Shown: positions 1 to 5,688, numbered from the stretch's first letter. The stretch: DNA of 5,874 bases from Promethearchaeota archaeon (GCA_019894875.1 JAGXNR010000157.1:1-5874), one strand, 5' to 3'. Notes: generated by a model not told the origin, from the letters alone. Numbers and translations: made by a program.

Positions 1-29
1 GTTTTTATCGTTAGAATAAATCGGTGGTT

Positions 30-119
30 TTAATAAAAAATTTTTAAAATAAACCCTGCAATAAACATTTTTGCTCCGCCGACAAAGGCTAAGACTCCAT
101 CTAATAATTTTAAATAGAA
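30..119 (-). other. Short hydrophobic reading frame, possible remnant of a membrane protein
   Basis: Between stops at 122-120 and 32-30 (minus strand) lies a 29-residue frame containing 'LLDGVLAFVGGAKMFIAGF'. It covers a patch richer in G+C than its surroundings, and its codons are more natural for this genome than those of the alternative frame. That alternative is an ATG at 162 open to the left edge, but it contains CGG CGG and has no ribosome binding site. The frame has no ATG at its beginning, so it could be the end of a decayed or frameshifted membrane protein. It could equally be chance, because T-rich DNA readily encodes hydrophobic strings. I do not recognise a family. The remainder of 1-177 shows nothing else I can support. 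Confidence 0.2.
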
Positions 120-177
120 TTAACATTCTCTTGTTTATAAAATTAAAGAAATTGCCGTACATTTTTGTTAATTGAGG

Positions 178-960
178 TTATAAATCGCCAATGTATGGCT
201 TTCCTTCTAACCAAGCTAATTCTGTATCCAGCATAAATCCAACATTTGCAATTCCTCGAATTTCCCACGTTCTGAAGCTTTTAATTACATCATATAATAC
301 CTGAGCGTTTGAAGAATTTCTTTCCAATAAAACTTTTTTTACCAATACCATTAAATCTTTAGGTTTTTCAGGTGCTTCTTCTAATGCTTTCATGAACCAC
401 TTATGATAGGGATATAAAATTTCATTATGTTCTAGAATCATTCTCCCTCCAAACAACACTAAATCAGAAATTGCGTGGTTTAATAAGTAGGGATCATTTC
501 TACGTTCTGCCTCTTTTACATACCAATTAGCAACTTCAAATTGAGCATGGAATTTCCGTATCTTTTCTATTTTATCATCCTTTTGAAATACAGGAATTCG
601 TTTCAAGAGGTTCTCAAGTTCTGGAATCTCAGAATATGCGATCCAAGCACCTTTAAAAGCATCACGCGCTGGTTCTGTGCCACGTTCAGCCACAATTTCT
701 AAGAATTCAAGATTTATAATCTTTCCCTCAGCATAACCTCCTGGATAATCACAAAATGAAGGTTCATAAAATAAAAATCGATTTCTTCTCTGTCTTTTTT
801 TATATTCTTCATCAGTAGCAATAATTATACCATCAATATCAGAATCTTCACGTTCTAGCCCTTTTGCTATTGAACCCCCAATGATAAGAGCAACGAAACT
901 TGGATCTTTTTTTATATATTGGGTAAATTTTTCTATAGCTTTTTGATGTTGTGGTCTCAT
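178..960 (-). CDS. Nucleotidyltransferase domain protein (pol beta / aminoglycoside adenylyltransferase-like fold)
   Basis: This 260-residue cytoplasmic protein probably transfers a nucleoside monophosphate from an NTP to an unknown small molecule or macromolecule. The N-terminal domain (about residues 8-90) carries the family signature 'GGSIAKGLEREDSDID': the GGS turn is at residues 28-30 and the two metal-binding aspartates are D41 and D43. The third acidic position is probably E85, in the strand 'IINLEFLE'. Residues ~130-260 form a helical C-terminal domain with 'ILYPYHKWFMKAL' (181-193), then 'APEKP', and a closing 'WLEGKPYIGDL'. That arrangement is typical of stand-alone nucleotidyltransferases related to drug-adenylylating enzymes. 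The family assignment follows from the motif; the substrate is not inferable, and antibiotic resistance should not be assumed. The start is the ATG at 960. No Shine-Dalgarno precedes it, and a TATA-like box about 30 bases upstream suggests a leaderless or nearly leaderless transcript. It stands alone in the window. Confidence 0.87.
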   Translation of the reverse strand: MRPQHQKAIEKFTQYIKKDPSFVALIIGGSIAKGLEREDSDIDGIIIATDEEYKKRQRRNRFLFYEPSFCDYPGGYAEGKIINLEFLEIVAERGTEPARDAFKGAWIAYSEIPELENLLKRIPVFQKDDKIEKIRKFHAQFEVANWYVKEAERRNDPYLLNHAISDLVLFGGRMILEHNEILYPYHKWFMKALEEAPEKPKDLMVLVKKVLLERNSSNAQVLYDVIKSFRTWEIRGIANVGFMLDTELAWLEGKPYIGDL

Positions 961-988
961 AGTTGTAATATATTAATGTTTATTAAAT

Positions 989-998
989 GTATAAAAAG
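989..998 (-). promoter_or_regulatory. TATA-like box for the nucleotidyltransferase gene
   Basis: Reading the minus strand, CTTTTTATAC lies about 29-38 bases before the ATG at 960. Archaeal transcription usually begins about 25 bases downstream of the TATA box. That places the start within a few bases of the ATG and fits the absence of a ribosome binding site. The region is AT-rich throughout, so a chance match is quite possible. Confidence 0.35.
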
Positions 999-1126
999 AA
1001 ATATATCGAATTGATTTTATCATTTATCTTTAATTTTGATACAAGTTTTCTATTTATTGAGAATTGATAAATTGTAATTTACTGATGTTACGCTAGAAAT
1101 GTATTGATAATATGGTGACCTTTTTT

Positions 1127-1324
1127 CTAATCATTCTGATGCGGTGGTTCCAACCACTTCACACATCGCGGATATATCATGGTATCCTCTATCCCTTTTG
1201 CAAACTTTACATCGGGAATTGCTTTTCTCATAATATTGTATACCGCATTTACATCGGTATTGATTAATCGTCCATCGAACGCACGGAATAATCCTCGCTT
1301 CAACTGTTTTCCCTTATACTTCCA
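1127..1324 (-). pseudogene. tnpB: C-terminal fragment of an IS200/IS605-family TnpB (OrfB) transposon nuclease
   Basis: The minus strand from 1321 to a TAG at 1129-1127 encodes about 64 residues. They contain 'GKQLKRGLFRAFDGRLINTD' followed by 'VNAVYNIMRKAIP', then 'GIEDTMIYPR'. This matches the end of IS1341-type TnpB proteins, whose usual form is KRGLFR...G..INADVNG..NI.RK..P...GIEG....P.R. The aspartate of 'NTDVNA' (codon at 1255-1253) corresponds to the last RuvC catalytic acid. Complete TnpB proteins are about 370-430 residues, so roughly 85 percent is missing, including the first two RuvC acids and the zinc finger. Just upstream, the same frame has stops (TGA, TAG, TAA within about 30 bases). 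The fragment is noticeably richer in G+C than its surroundings, consistent with transfer. There is no TnpA partner. It cannot be active. Confidence 0.85.
1144..1157 (-). repeat. Perfect hairpin at the 3' end of the TnpB fragment
   Basis: GTGGTTCCAACCAC is a 6-base inverted repeat with a 2-base loop, lying inside the last codons of the tnpB remnant. TnpB-associated omega RNAs and IS605 right ends overlap the 3' end of tnpB and contain stem-loops. This may therefore be a trace of the right end or guide-RNA scaffold. The following bases (about 960-1126, read leftwards) show no further convincing structure. Confidence 0.35.
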
Positions 1325-1328
1325 ATTT

Positions 1329-1799
1329 TACTTCTATCACTCGTTTTCATTGTATACGAAATTTTTTACACATTCTCTCTAAATTCTCAAGATACTCAAT
1401 CGAGAACATTCTATCATTCGGATCTGGAAAATCTTTCTCAATTTAGCTTTTAATAGCTTCTCTAATTTTTTTCGAGGCATTTAAATAGATTAAAGTAATC
1501 CCCCAATATTTTCGCCTATTTTTATCTTTCCATTTCTCAGGACGTACTAAATCTAAAAATTTATTAATAGCATGTTTTGATCATATTGAAACTGAATAAT
1601 CATACTTATTATCGTCCTTTCTAAGATGTCCATTTAATTTACTAGTATCAATCTTTAATTAAGAACATAAATCTTTAAAATTCTTTACTAATGGTTTTGA
1701 AACATTTACAAATTCAATTACAAATGATTTATCTTTTTTTTGAACATATATCGTACCATCTGTGTCTATAAGCCCTTTTAAGCATCTTTTGACAAATTT
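1329..1799 (-). pseudogene. Decayed LAGLIDADG homing endonuclease (one LAGLIDADG half)
   Basis: A single minus-strand frame from 1799 to about 1317 reads as a protein interrupted by four stops: TAA 1661-1659, TGA 1583-1581, TAA 1445-1443 and TGA 1349-1347. It begins 'KFVKRCLKGLIDTDGTIYVQ', in which 'LKGLIDTDG' matches the LAGLIDADG motif at seven of nine positions and keeps the catalytic aspartate. The expected features of such domains follow: beta-strand 'SFVIEFVNVSKPLVKNF', then 'KYDYSVSI', 'SKHAINKFLDLVRPEKW', and a charged helical region. LAGLIDADG proteins make site-specific double-strand cuts and mobilise introns, inteins or themselves. About 155 codons remain, one half of a typical two-motif monomer, with no obvious start codon. 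Further upstream in the same frame lies only an AT-rich stretch with another stop. It runs directly into the tnpB fragment. The family call is secure on motif and order; whether it was free-standing, intronic or intein-borne is unknown. Confidence 0.8.
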
Positions 1800-1834
1800 T
1801 TTAAACTTTAAAATTAATTGTGTTCTCAAAATTA

Positions 1835-1851
1835 AAAGAAAGTTTTAAATA
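1835..1851 (+). promoter_or_regulatory. BRE/TATA-like promoter of the substrate-binding protein gene
   Basis: AAAGAAAG followed directly by TTTTAAATA resembles an archaeal BRE plus TATA box. Transcription would start near 1872-1876, leaving a leader of about 55-60 bases before the ATG at 1932. A weaker alternative, TTTAGAATAAA near 1900-1910, would give an almost leaderless message. The leader ends with a weak GGGA at 1921-1924. The rest of 1800-1931 shows nothing else. Confidence 0.4.
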
Positions 1852-1931
1852 TGAGTGTAACAGAGTTTAAATTGAAACTTCCAATTAAATAGAAAAAGAT
1901 TTAGAATAAATTAATAATTTGGGATAAAATT

Positions 1932-4463
1932 ATGAAATTTGGGAAGAAAAGTCCAATCATAATAATGTTAGGGTTATTATTAATTATAACGATATCTATG
2001 ATCCCTTCAACCCGAGTTGAAGAGAAGCCTTCTACATCAAGTATTCCACCAATTCTTACTACAGAACCTCCTCGAGAAGAAACGGTGTGGATGACAGGAA
2101 GTTATAATTCTCCAACTCAATTTCTCCCATGGAGTACTAGTTTACCACCAGGTGCAGATGCTGGCATGTATGAAGCTTTATTTGGTTATAATAGTGTAAC
2201 TGAAACTTTAATCCCATGTATAGGTACTAGCTATTCATGGAGTGTAACTGGTGATAGTGTTACAATTGAACTAAATACCAATGCTAGATGGTCTGATGGT
2301 TCAGTTCTTGATACTGATGATGTAGTTTATAGTTATGAACTTGCTCAAAAACAAGCTAGATATACAACTGATTTTACAGCGAGGTTCGCCGACTTTGTTA
2401 AAGTAGATGCGGATACTGTTCGATTTGATATGAACCCTGATTATTACTTTAGTAGACAAGTTGAAATTTGGCTCATGTATAATATTCCAATTGTACCTCA
2501 ACATGTATGGACCCTAATTGAAACTGCACATGCAGATTCTGGTGGAGATTTTGGACTCTATCAATATGATTGGTTTGACATAGTTAATGTTCCTGACGCA
2601 TGGAAAGTGATTTCTGGTCCTTATGCTCCTGTTTATCGAGATGCATTAGAAAGAATTTGTGCATATCAATATAGAGATGACTGGTGGGGTGAGGGAATCC
2701 TTTACCAAGATCTCCCTAACGCAGATGAAGCTCCTCCAAAATATATAGGAACTAAGAGATTTAGTCAAAATTCCGAACTAGATCTCGCCTTTATCCAAGG
2801 AGGTGTCGATTTATATGCTGGTTATTATCATCATATTTGGGAAATTTGGGAAAATGCTCCCCCTGGAACTCCTGGTTCATTTATTAGTTGTTGGTATGGT
2901 CACGATCCTCCTTACCAATTAGCTGCGAGTGCTCTCATGAATCTTGTTCCTAATCATATTCTTCCAAATTCCCCTTTAGGTGTAAGAAAATTCAGAGAAG
3001 CTTTAGCATATGGTATTGACTATGGACCTATTCCTGATGCAGCCGCTTCTGGGTATTGGACACAAGCAAAACCGGGATTTCTTGATAATAATAGTGCATT
3101 ACATGCTCCATACTATGAGCCAACTGTTACTGCACAATATGAAAAATATTTAGATATTGATGCAGCTGTTACTTTATTAGAAAGCATTCCTTCTATGGTA
3201 CATGAAGTAGACGGTACCTGGACATATGATGGAAACCCAGTTGGACCTTACGAAGCAATATGCCCTATCGGCTGGACAGATGCAATAGCATTTACAACCT
3301 TTGTGACTGAAGATATTACCAATAACTTGAATATTACTATTACAACCACGCTTGTAGATTACGAACCTATTTATAAAACTATGATAGAAAATAATAACTA
3401 TGATTTTGCAATGTTTGTTGCTGGACCACGAATAGCAGAGAATCCTATAAGATTTCTTGATAATATGAGAGGAGAACACTTATGGAATAAAAATGTATCT
3501 TCCTGGGTTAATAGTACTTTTGAAACTTTATGGCAGACGCTTGAAACTGCAGATGAAACAACTTATGCAAATAATTTGGATCTAATGCAAGTAATTTTAG
3601 CTCGAGAAGTTCCAGAAATTCCTGGTTTTGTTAATGGATATTGGTATGCTTATAGTGAATATGTATGGGAAGGCTGGGCTAGTGAGGCGAATAAATTCCA
3701 ACAGCTTGTTACAAGTTGGACAGATGATCATTTTGTAATTAAAACAAGATTAATGTTGAACTTAAAATCTAGAAACGCAGAGGAACCAATGATTACAATT
3801 AATTCTCCAAGTGAAAATCAATTATACGGCGAATCTGCACCAAGTTTTAATGTGAAAATCTATGATCCCAATCTTGATACGATGTGGTACACCATAGATG
3901 GAGGAATTACTAATATCACATTTACTACCAATGGAACAATTGATCAAAATAATTGGATCGTTCATAACGATGGTTCTGTGACTATAATTTTTTATGCAAA
4001 TGATACATTAGGTCAAATAATCTCCGCTCAAGTCATAATCAATAAAGATACTACACTTCCCGTAATAAATATAATCTCTCCACTCACAAATCTGTTATTT
4101 GGGGCAATTCCACCAAATTTTACTATTGAAATCTATGATCCCAATCTTGATACGATGTGGTACACACTTGATGATGGAGTTACAAATATTACAATCTCTG
4201 AACTTATTGGAGTAATTGACGGAGAAATATGGAATGCTCAACCAAATGGATATGTAACAATTAAATTTTACGCAAACGACACTATGGGGAGGGAAGGGAA
4301 CGCGATAATAATAGTGATAAAAAACGTTCCTTCTTCAGATGAACAACCTGGCATTCCAGGACCTAATATCTTCTTCATTTTAGGAATGATTTTAGGAGGA
4401 TTAACACTTATAATCTGGAAATTAAAAAAAGGAATTAATACTTATAGAACTTTTAATTTCTAA
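1932..4463 (+). CDS. Family 5 (oligopeptide/dipeptide-type) ABC transporter substrate-binding protein with Ig-like repeats and C-terminal membrane anchor
   Basis: This 843-residue surface protein probably captures peptides or another small solute outside the cell and hands it to an ABC importer. Residues 1-25 form a signal peptide or N-terminal anchor (KK, then a hydrophobic run at 9-23), with no lipobox cysteine. A Thr/Pro/Ser-rich linker follows to about 50. The SBP_bac_5 domain spans about 52-605. Its hallmark is 'ARWSDGSVLDTDDVVYSYEL' (118-137), followed by the hinge-side 'VRKFREALAYGID' (351-363). Two Ig-like repeats occupy about 618-704 and 711-796. Each has 'IYDPNLDTMWYT' and ends 'FYANDT(L/M)G'. 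After a 'PGIPGP' linker, a transmembrane helix (~812-829) and KLKK end the protein. N-glycosylation-type sequons cluster from ~520 onwards. DppA/OppA proteins are usually 500-600 residues, so the extra ~240 are the stalk and anchor. No permease or ATPase gene lies in the window, so the transporter partner is unknown. The ligand cannot be deduced. Confidence 0.9.
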   Translation: MKFGKKSPIIIMLGLLLIITISMIPSTRVEEKPSTSSIPPILTTEPPREETVWMTGSYNSPTQFLPWSTSLPPGADAGMYEALFGYNSVTETLIPCIGTSYSWSVTGDSVTIELNTNARWSDGSVLDTDDVVYSYELAQKQARYTTDFTARFADFVKVDADTVRFDMNPDYYFSRQVEIWLMYNIPIVPQHVWTLIETAHADSGGDFGLYQYDWFDIVNVPDAWKVISGPYAPVYRDALERICAYQYRDDWWGEGILYQDLPNADEAPPKYIGTKRFSQNSELDLAFIQGGVDLYAGYYHHIWEIWENAPPGTPGSFISCWYGHDPPYQLAASALMNLVPNHILPNSPLGVRKFREALAYGIDYGPIPDAAASGYWTQAKPGFLDNNSALHAPYYEPTVTAQYEKYLDIDAAVTLLESIPSMVHEVDGTWTYDGNPVGPYEAICPIGWTDAIAFTTFVTEDITNNLNITITTTLVDYEPIYKTMIENNNYDFAMFVAGPRIAENPIRFLDNMRGEHLWNKNVSSWVNSTFETLWQTLETADETTYANNLDLMQVILAREVPEIPGFVNGYWYAYSEYVWEGWASEANKFQQLVTSWTDDHFVIKTRLMLNLKSRNAEEPMITINSPSENQLYGESAPSFNVKIYDPNLDTMWYTIDGGITNITFTTNGTIDQNNWIVHNDGSVTIIFYANDTLGQIISAQVIINKDTTLPVINIISPLTNLLFGAIPPNFTIEIYDPNLDTMWYTLDDGVTNITISELIGVIDGEIWNAQPNGYVTIKFYANDTMGREGNAIIIVIKNVPSSDEQPGIPGPNIFFILGMILGGLTLIIWKLKKGINTYRTFNF
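3856..3892 (+). repeat. First copy of a 37-base exact direct repeat inside the substrate-binding protein gene
   Basis: This segment is identical, base for base, to 4129-4165. The offset of 273 bases equals 91 codons, and both copies are in the same frame, encoding the 'IYDPNLDTMWYT' core of the two Ig-like repeats. The flanking DNA of the two repeats has diverged considerably. Confidence 0.9.
4129..4165 (+). repeat. Second copy of the 37-base exact direct repeat
   Basis: This is identical to 3856-3892 and marks the second Ig-like repeat of the surface protein. It includes codons uncommon in this AT-rich gene (CCC, ACG). The identity therefore reflects recent duplication or gene conversion rather than only protein-level constraint. 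Confidence 0.9.
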
Positions 4464-4464
4464 C

Positions 4465-4495
4465 TTTTTAAATTTACCTAATTAAGAAATTTTTT
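4465..4495 (+). terminator. T-tract terminator candidate after the substrate-binding protein gene
   Basis: Two runs of T (4465-4469 and 4490-4495) follow the stop codon at 4461-4463. Archaeal RNA polymerase commonly terminates at oligo-T tracts without a hairpin. The surrounding DNA is AT-rich, so the support is modest. Confidence 0.4.
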
Positions 4496-4672
4496 ATTGA
4501 ATTAAAGAAAGGACATCATAGAACTCTCTAAAAATGATGTACTACCTCAGTAAATATAATTTCTATTAGATAAGACTTTATAAAACAATATCAATCCCCC
4601 TAATAAATTCAAATTATAAAAAACGAAACTAAAAATTATTCCCAGAAAAATATTCATTAAGCTAATAAATAA
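4496..4672. other. Gene-free AT-rich stretch
   Basis: I see no gene here that I would defend. A 7-base inverted repeat, ACATCAT at 4513-4519 and ATGATGT at 4534-4540, could form a hairpin with a 14-base loop. A minus-strand frame of 36 hydrophobic codons (ATG at 4657, TGA at 4549-4547) lacks a ribosome binding site. It is what T-rich DNA encodes by chance. Confidence 0.4.
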
Positions 4673-4855
4673 TGTTATAAAATAGATGTTCGGAAACTGA
4701 TTTCAGATCGAGTTTTTGAATTTAAAGGCAGTTAAGCTGATAAAAAACTTAATGTGGATTCACTTGAGTTTATAATTACTCCAATACTAAATACTGGTTT
4801 TTATGAGAAATTAGTACTAATGTTGAAAAAATACCTTTCCATCATCAAAAAATGA
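4673..4855 (+). pseudogene. Possible decayed coding remnant, family unknown
   Basis: One plus-strand frame stays open from 4673 to a TGA at 4853-4855 apart from a single TAA at 4733-4735. It reads as protein-like sequence: 'KIDVRKLISDRVFEFKGS', then after the stop 'ADKKLNVDSLEFIITPILNT' and 'LVLMLKKYLSIIKK'. The mix of charged and hydrophobic residues is more protein-like than the surrounding chance frames. Another frame then offers 'NDVTINEYDIGR' (4851-4886). 'VFEFKG' is reminiscent of the core strand of PD-(D/E)XK-type nucleases such as the Rpn group, but this is only a resemblance and I cannot assign a family. There is no clear start codon. It could be chance. Confidence 0.28.
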
Positions 4856-4881
4856 TGTCACTATCAATGAATATGATATTG

Positions 4882-4890
4882 GGAGGTGAT
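4882..4890 (+). promoter_or_regulatory. Near-perfect Shine-Dalgarno sequence
   Basis: GGAGGTGAT is the complement of the conserved archaeal 16S rRNA 3' end (AUCACCUCC) over nine bases. It stands four bases before the ATG at 4895, the same spacing as the GGTGAT of the Roadblock gene. Such a long match is unlikely by chance in this AT-rich gap. It suggests that a translation start exists or existed here. Confidence 0.5.
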
Positions 4891-4894
4891 ATGA

Positions 4895-4951
4895 ATGCTT
4901 GCTGAAATTGATGATCAATCTTTGATACTGGATTTAACTGAAATATACTGA
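4895..4951 (+). CDS. SD-led mini-ORF of 18 codons, or the start of a broken gene
   Basis: The frame MLAEIDDQSLILDLTEIY ends at TGA 4949-4951 and begins four bases after a near-perfect Shine-Dalgarno. The amphipathic, acidic peptide is protein-like. If the TGA is ignored, the frame continues with 'YYCDDMLRYMIDREIYVSRK' and an Ile to a TAA at 5015-5017, giving about 40 codons. It may therefore be a gene start truncated by a nonsense mutation, a genuine small protein, or the tail of the decayed stretch just upstream. I do not recognise it. Nothing in the window suggests a partner. Confidence 0.3.
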   Translation: MLAEIDDQSLILDLTEIY

Positions 4952-4987
4952 TATTATTGTGATGATATGCTAAGATATATGATAGAC

Positions 4988-5022
4988 CGTGAAATTTATG
5001 TTTCACGAAAGATTTAATCTTT
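4988..5022. repeat. Two adjacent perfect palindromes between convergent units
   Basis: CGTGAAA (4988-4994) and TTTCACG (5001-5007) form a 7-base stem with a 6-base loop. Immediately next to it, AAAGATTTAATCTTT (5008-5022) is a 15-base odd palindrome. They lie 27-61 bases past the stop of the minus-strand Roadblock gene. They could be a transcript-end structure, a protein-binding site or the scar of an insertion. No T-run directly follows on either strand, so I do not call them a terminator. Confidence 0.55.
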
Positions 5023-5048
5023 ATCTTAAAGCTAATTATTTTATTTAA

Positions 5049-5678
5049 TTAACTTACTCCTTCTATTTTTCCTCTGAAGCTGGTTATTTCATTAGTTAAA
5101 TTTTCAATTTCTACATTGATCTTATTAATTTCATCTTGAAGAGATTGAGTATTTTTTGTGAGGGTTTCCACATTACCTACTTCATCTCCGCTATTGATTT
5201 TATCAATCAATATGAGATTTTCTGAGAGTGTTTCTTGTTTTAATTGTAAATTCACTTTCATATTCTTTAGTTCCTCCTCTTTATCTAAAATATCTTGGAG
5301 TACTAGTTCTTTTTCGTCCATATCAATTAAACTTTCAATTCTTGATAAATAGCGTTTAATTGCGGTCAATTTTAAATCAGTATCATCTTCTTTTTTAAAA
5401 AAAAGAGCAATATTACTCTCTTCGCCTAGCTTTAAAATTATAGTTGAAATCTCATCTGTTTCAAAAATCAATTTATTATATTCTTGATATTTGAAATTGC
5501 ATAGATCATAAAGCATTTTGATGTGACCTAGAATCTCTGCTAAATATTCCCCAATTTTAGGTACATTCATGCTTGACTCAAAGTTAGTTTGAAATACAGT
5601 ACCATTATTATAATACATGACGATATGAAGAACTTCTGGCATTGCTTTTTTGATTCTTTGGATATTTTTAAAGACCAT
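5049..5678 (-). CDS. Roadblock/LC7-like domain protein with C-terminal coiled coil
   Basis: This is a 209-residue soluble protein. Residues ~14-115 have the alpha/beta pattern of a Roadblock/longin-type domain: 'EVLHIVMYYNNGTVFQTNFE', a helix 'KIGEYLAEILGHIKMLYDL', then strands 'YNKLIFETDEISTIILKLGE' and 'NIALFFKK', and a last helix ending 'IESLIDMDEKE'. Residues ~122-205 are predicted coiled coil, with heptad-spaced hydrophobics (L173, L180, I184, I187, I191, L194, I198). Roadblock proteins dimerise and act as scaffolds or regulators of small GTPases (MglB/MglA, Ragulator/Rag). Asgard archaea encode many of both. Interaction with a GTPase here is inferred, since none is in the window. The start is placed at ATG 5678 because GGTGAT lies four bases upstream. 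The GTG at 5687, three codons earlier, is part of that Shine-Dalgarno. It follows a membrane protein gene whose stop overlaps the same site, so the two are probably co-translated. Confidence 0.72.
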   Translation of the reverse strand: MVFKNIQRIKKAMPEVLHIVMYYNNGTVFQTNFESSMNVPKIGEYLAEILGHIKMLYDLCNFKYQEYNKLIFETDEISTIILKLGEESNIALFFKKEDDTDLKLTAIKRYLSRIESLIDMDEKELVLQDILDKEEELKNMKVNLQLKQETLSENLILIDKINSGDEVGNVETLTKNTQSLQDEINKINVEIENLTNEITSFRGKIEGVS

Positions 5679-5682
5679 TTTT

Positions 5683-5688
5683 ATCACC
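5683..5688 (-). promoter_or_regulatory. Shine-Dalgarno GGTGAT that fixes the Roadblock gene start
   Basis: On the minus strand GGTGAT is followed by AAAA and the ATG at 5678. It matches the archaeal anti-Shine-Dalgarno core. The TGA inside it (5686-5684) is the stop of the upstream membrane-protein gene. The arrangement suggests that a ribosome terminating on the first gene reinitiates on the second. Confidence 0.65.

Noticed and set aside
1179..1382. Plus-strand ORF of 67 codons over the tnpB/homing-endonuclease region
   Set aside because: It is the antisense shadow of the TnpB tail and the end of the LAGLIDADG remnant. The minus-strand reading has clear family motifs, and this one has none and no ribosome binding site.
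1314..1799. Intein origin of the LAGLIDADG segment
   Set aside because: No terminal HN/SN followed by Cys/Ser/Thr, nor N-terminal splicing block, is visible. The TnpB tail follows in a different frame.
2301..2504. Minus-strand ORF of 67 codons inside the substrate-binding protein gene
   Set aside because: It lies antisense to the conserved SBP_bac_5 core, with no start signal and no recognisable content.
3177..3479. Minus-strand ORF of 100 codons inside the substrate-binding protein gene
   Set aside because: It is a shadow of the plus-strand gene. Its cysteine- and isoleucine-rich composition is typical of antisense translation.
4547..4657. Minus-strand hydrophobic frame of 36 codons
   Set aside because: It has no ribosome binding site, no partner and no family resemblance. 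T-rich DNA yields such strings by chance.
4895..5017. Selenoprotein with in-frame TGA at 4949-4951 and a nearby hairpin as SECIS
   Set aside because: Some Asgard archaea use selenocysteine, but the context around the TGA ('EIY*YYC') matches no known selenoprotein. The hairpin also lacks the GAA/A internal-loop features of an archaeal SECIS that I could verify.
5158..5352. Plus-strand serine/phenylalanine-rich ORF of 64 codons
   Set aside because: It is the antisense of the Glu/Lys-rich coiled-coil part of the Roadblock gene. Antisense of GAA/AAA codons gives exactly this Ser/Phe pattern.
5679..5687. GTG start at 5687 for the Roadblock gene
   Set aside because: This GTG is part of the GGTGAT Shine-Dalgarno. 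ATG at 5678 has the correct spacing and begins the conserved 'MVFKNIQ' end.
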